Of a stretch of 64,000 nucleotides of DNA, positions 61,742 through 64,000 are shown piece by piece (the first letter of the stretch is position 1; each line of letters begins with the position of its first letter). Origin of the DNA: Hyalella azteca (taxonomy: Eukaryota > Arthropoda > Malacostraca > Amphipoda > Hyalellidae); contig NW_025944932.1 of the NCBI RefSeq assembly GCF_000764305.2, forward strand, positions 1 to 64,000. The letters are read 5' to 3'. Below the pieces are notes generated by a model, which saw only the letters and a list, made by a program, of their open reading frames with translations, did not search any database and was not told the origin of the DNA. Made by a program: the position numbers and the translations under genes.

Positions 61742-61957
61742 TGAAGCTGAACACTCGGGTGTTCATTGAGATGAACACTCAGGAGTTCACTAGATGAACA
61801 CTCAGGAGTTCACTGAGATGAACACTCAGGAGTTCACTGAGATGAACACTCAGGAGTTCACTGAGATGAACACTCAGGAGTTCACTGAGATGAACACTCA
61901 GGAGTTCACTGAGATGAACACTCAGGAGTTCACTGAGATGAACACTCAGGAGTTCAC
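61742..61957. repeat. Minisatellite, 24-bp unit, about 9 copies, ending at an N
   Basis: The unit is GATGAACACTCAGGAGTTCA plus CTGA. It is almost perfectly homogeneous and ends abruptly at N 61958, so its true length is unknown. The 8-codon period gives a repetitive open frame that is not a gene. Confidence 0.97.
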
Positions 61958-61958
61958 N
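61958..61958. other. Single N assembly placeholder between two arrays
   Basis: It sits exactly where the 24-bp array ends and the 21-bp array begins. Confidence 0.9.
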
Positions 61959-62650
61959 TGTTGCTTTCACGTTAACTGCTGTTGATGACGCATTAACTGC
62001 TGTTGCTTGCACATTAACTGCTGTTGATGACGCGTTAACTGCTGTTGCTTTCACGTTAACTGCTATTGATGACGCATTAACTGCTGTTGCTTGCACATTA
62101 ACTGCTGTTGATGACACAGTAACTGCTGGGGATGACACATTAACTGCTGTTGATGACACATTAACTGCTCTTGATGACACGTTTACTGCTATTTTTTACA
62201 CATTAACTGCTGCTGATGACACATTTACTGATGTTGATGGCCCATTAACTGCTGTTGTTTGTACCTTAACTGTTGTTACTTGCACATTTACAGCTTTTAC
62301 TGGAAAGTTAACTGCTTATGATGACCCATTTACTGCTGTTGCTTGCCCATTAACTGCTGTTGATAGGACATTAACTTCTATTGCTGGCGCGTTAACTGCT
62401 GATGTTACTCATTAACTGTTGTTACAGGCACATTAACTACTGGTCATGGTAGATTAACTGCTAGTGGCCCAATAACTGATAGTGCTGACTCATTAACTGC
62501 TAGTACTAGCGTATTAACTGCGGATGCGGACACATTAACTGTTTGAGCTGGCACATTGAGTGTTGGTGCCGGCACATTATACCTGCTAGTGTTGGCATCT
62601 TAACTGCTAGTTTTTACTCATTAACTGCTTGTAATGGTACATTAACTGCG
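61959..62650. repeat. Minisatellite, ~21-bp unit, about 30 copies, decaying rightwards
   Basis: The unit is TTAACTGCTGTTGATGACGC plus A. The left copies alternate between GATGACGCA and GCTTGCACA forms. Copies become strongly diverged beyond 62300. Confidence 0.95.
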
Positions 62651-63204
62651 GTTTCGTAATGAGACTGGTTCTAAGACTTGCCATAATCTAAATAAGCAAC
62701 ACTTTTGTTCATGAAAATTTGATGTGCTCGCCCAAATATACAATCTTGAACTTCACTTGAAGAAAGTAGTAAGATAAATGCACATTTAAATTAAAAAATA
62801 TATAAAATATCTCAGTGCTTCCGTAAACTTATAACTCAACTTTGATTCAATTTTAAACTTTTTTAAACCAGATTGAAGCGATTCTAAGGCAGTCTAAATA
62901 TAAGAGCATTGTATTGAAGCTCACGGATATGAAATTCAAGTAACTTCAAGCCTGGAAATTATCATGAAAACTTATATTGTACACAGGGCGTCTGATGACA
63001 ACATGGATGACTTGGAAATCACACGCAATTTTGAACAAGTGATAGAATCGAAAGAACGGATGATACTGAAATTTTGTGTTAAACTTAAACTGTGAATGGG
63101 AAAGTGAGTGAGAGGTGAATGATGGCAGTGGAGTTAACGAGATCACGAAGAATAGTTAAATGGGATATATAAAATCCGTAAAATGTACTCAGGAGCTGTC
63201 ATTC

Positions 63205-63445
63205 TAGTCATGTTCTGCACTCCGTATGTTGGTGGTCATGTTCTGCACTCCGTATGTTGTCATGTTCTGCTTTCTGTATGTTGTCATGTCCTGCACTCCA
63301 TATGTTGCCACGTTTTGCACTCCGTATGTTGGTGGTCATGTTCTGCACTCCGTATGTTGCCATGTTCTGCACTCCGTATGTTGGTGGTCATGTTCTGCAC
63401 TCCGTATGTTGGTGGTCATGTTCTGCACTTCATATGTTGGGTTTG
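63205..63445. repeat. Minisatellite, 22–28-bp units, about 9 copies
   Basis: The unit is GTTCTGCACTCCGTATGTTG, with or without a GTG insertion before GTCAT, giving two length classes. Confidence 0.93.
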
Positions 63446-63594
63446 GCCTTAATTAAAAATTATCGCAGCGACGCTGGGGTTTAATCGCCGAACGCGGACC
63501 GAGCAGCGCGCAGCACGTACACCCTCCCTCGCCGACGGCCCGTGGGCACCTGAACCACGCGCATGTCAATGACTGGCACACACCTGTAGCTCTT

Positions 63595-63680
63595 CCAGCC
63601 CCTCTCTATCTCTCCCTCCCTCTAACTCTCTCTCTCTCTCTCTCCCTCTCCTTCCATTTCCCTCACTTTCTCTCTCACCC
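63595..63680. repeat. CT-rich simple repeat
   Basis: Pyrimidine tract built from (CT)n and CTCTCCCT. Confidence 0.9.
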
Positions 63681-63824
63681 TTTGTTTATGCGTTTAACAC
63701 CCCTCAACCCTACTAAATCCATAAAAGAACCCTGTAGGGTTAAGGGGGAGACCCAGGGATATTCTAGGAACCCCAACCCTGTTGTCAACATTATCAGCAC
63801 GTCAACATATGAAATCGACCGAAG

Positions 63825-64000
63825 AAATTTATGCGGATATCAGGACGAAGACCACGCGGATATTTGGACGAAGGCCACGCAGGTATCCGGACGAAAGCTA
63901 AGCGGATATCGGGAGGAAAGCCATTGAGATATCGGAACGGAGGCCATGTAGATATTAAGGCGAAGGTCAACCGGATATCTGGATAAAAGTCACGTGGATA
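63825..64000. repeat. Tandem repeat, ~24-bp unit, running off the window
   Basis: The unit is GCGGATATCNGGACGAAGGC plus CAC, with about 7 copies to the right edge, each diverged. Confidence 0.9.

Noticed and set aside
61794..62180. Repetitive frames spanning the N at 61958
   Set aside because: They come from the 24-bp and 21-bp arrays, both multiples of 3, and cross an assembly gap.

Overview
This is a window of an animal nuclear genome, most likely an arthropod and perhaps a crustacean. The host group is an inference from AT-rich introns, a LIM–RapGAP gene with very long introns, decayed Tc1/mariner-like and tRNA-SINE insertions, and an exceptional load of minisatellites. There are no bacterial operons, rRNA genes or CRISPR arrays. 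Only about 2.7 kb of the 64 kb looks like protein-coding sequence.

The coding content is one gene on the minus strand, read from about 37.4 kb down and off the left edge. An upstream exon at 37,004–37,448 is rich in Arg-Arg-Ser motifs and belongs to the gene only by inference. Next comes a 1.58-kb exon (28,086–29,668) with a start codon right after a strong splice acceptor. It encodes the first zinc-ligand pair of a LIM domain followed by about 500 residues with 20 R-R-x-S kinase-type motifs. A 22.6-kb intron separates it from the exon holding the rest of the LIM domain (5,227–5,499). Three exons of a Rap1GAP-type domain follow (4,585–4,763; 3,019–3,251; and a 14-nt start at 1–14). The splice phases from the 28-kb exon to the left edge are mutually compatible. 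The catalytic half of the GAP domain lies outside the window. The likely role is a LIM-containing, multiply phosphorylated GTPase-activating protein for Rap-type small GTPases.

The rest is intron and flanking DNA. It holds more than 25 independent tandem arrays (7 to about 84 bp units), three larger duplications (20.4–23.3 kb with a second copy at 31.1–32.7 kb; 45.2–45.9 kb; 59.3–60.9 kb), a dispersed 320–345-bp repeat at 0.6 and 8.7 kb, a 233-bp MITE at 47.9 kb, a tRNA-derived SINE at 24 kb, an internally deleted DDE transposon at 3.6–4.2 kb, and several strong perfect or near-perfect hairpins.

The assembly has visible scars: single N placeholders at 9,064, 16,093, 46,858 and 61,958, a Nextera mosaic end at 16,102–16,120, and a nearly complete Nextera mate-pair junction adapter at 46,816–46,852. 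Distances and array copy numbers near these points should not be trusted. To the right of 37.4 kb I find no convincing protein-coding gene.
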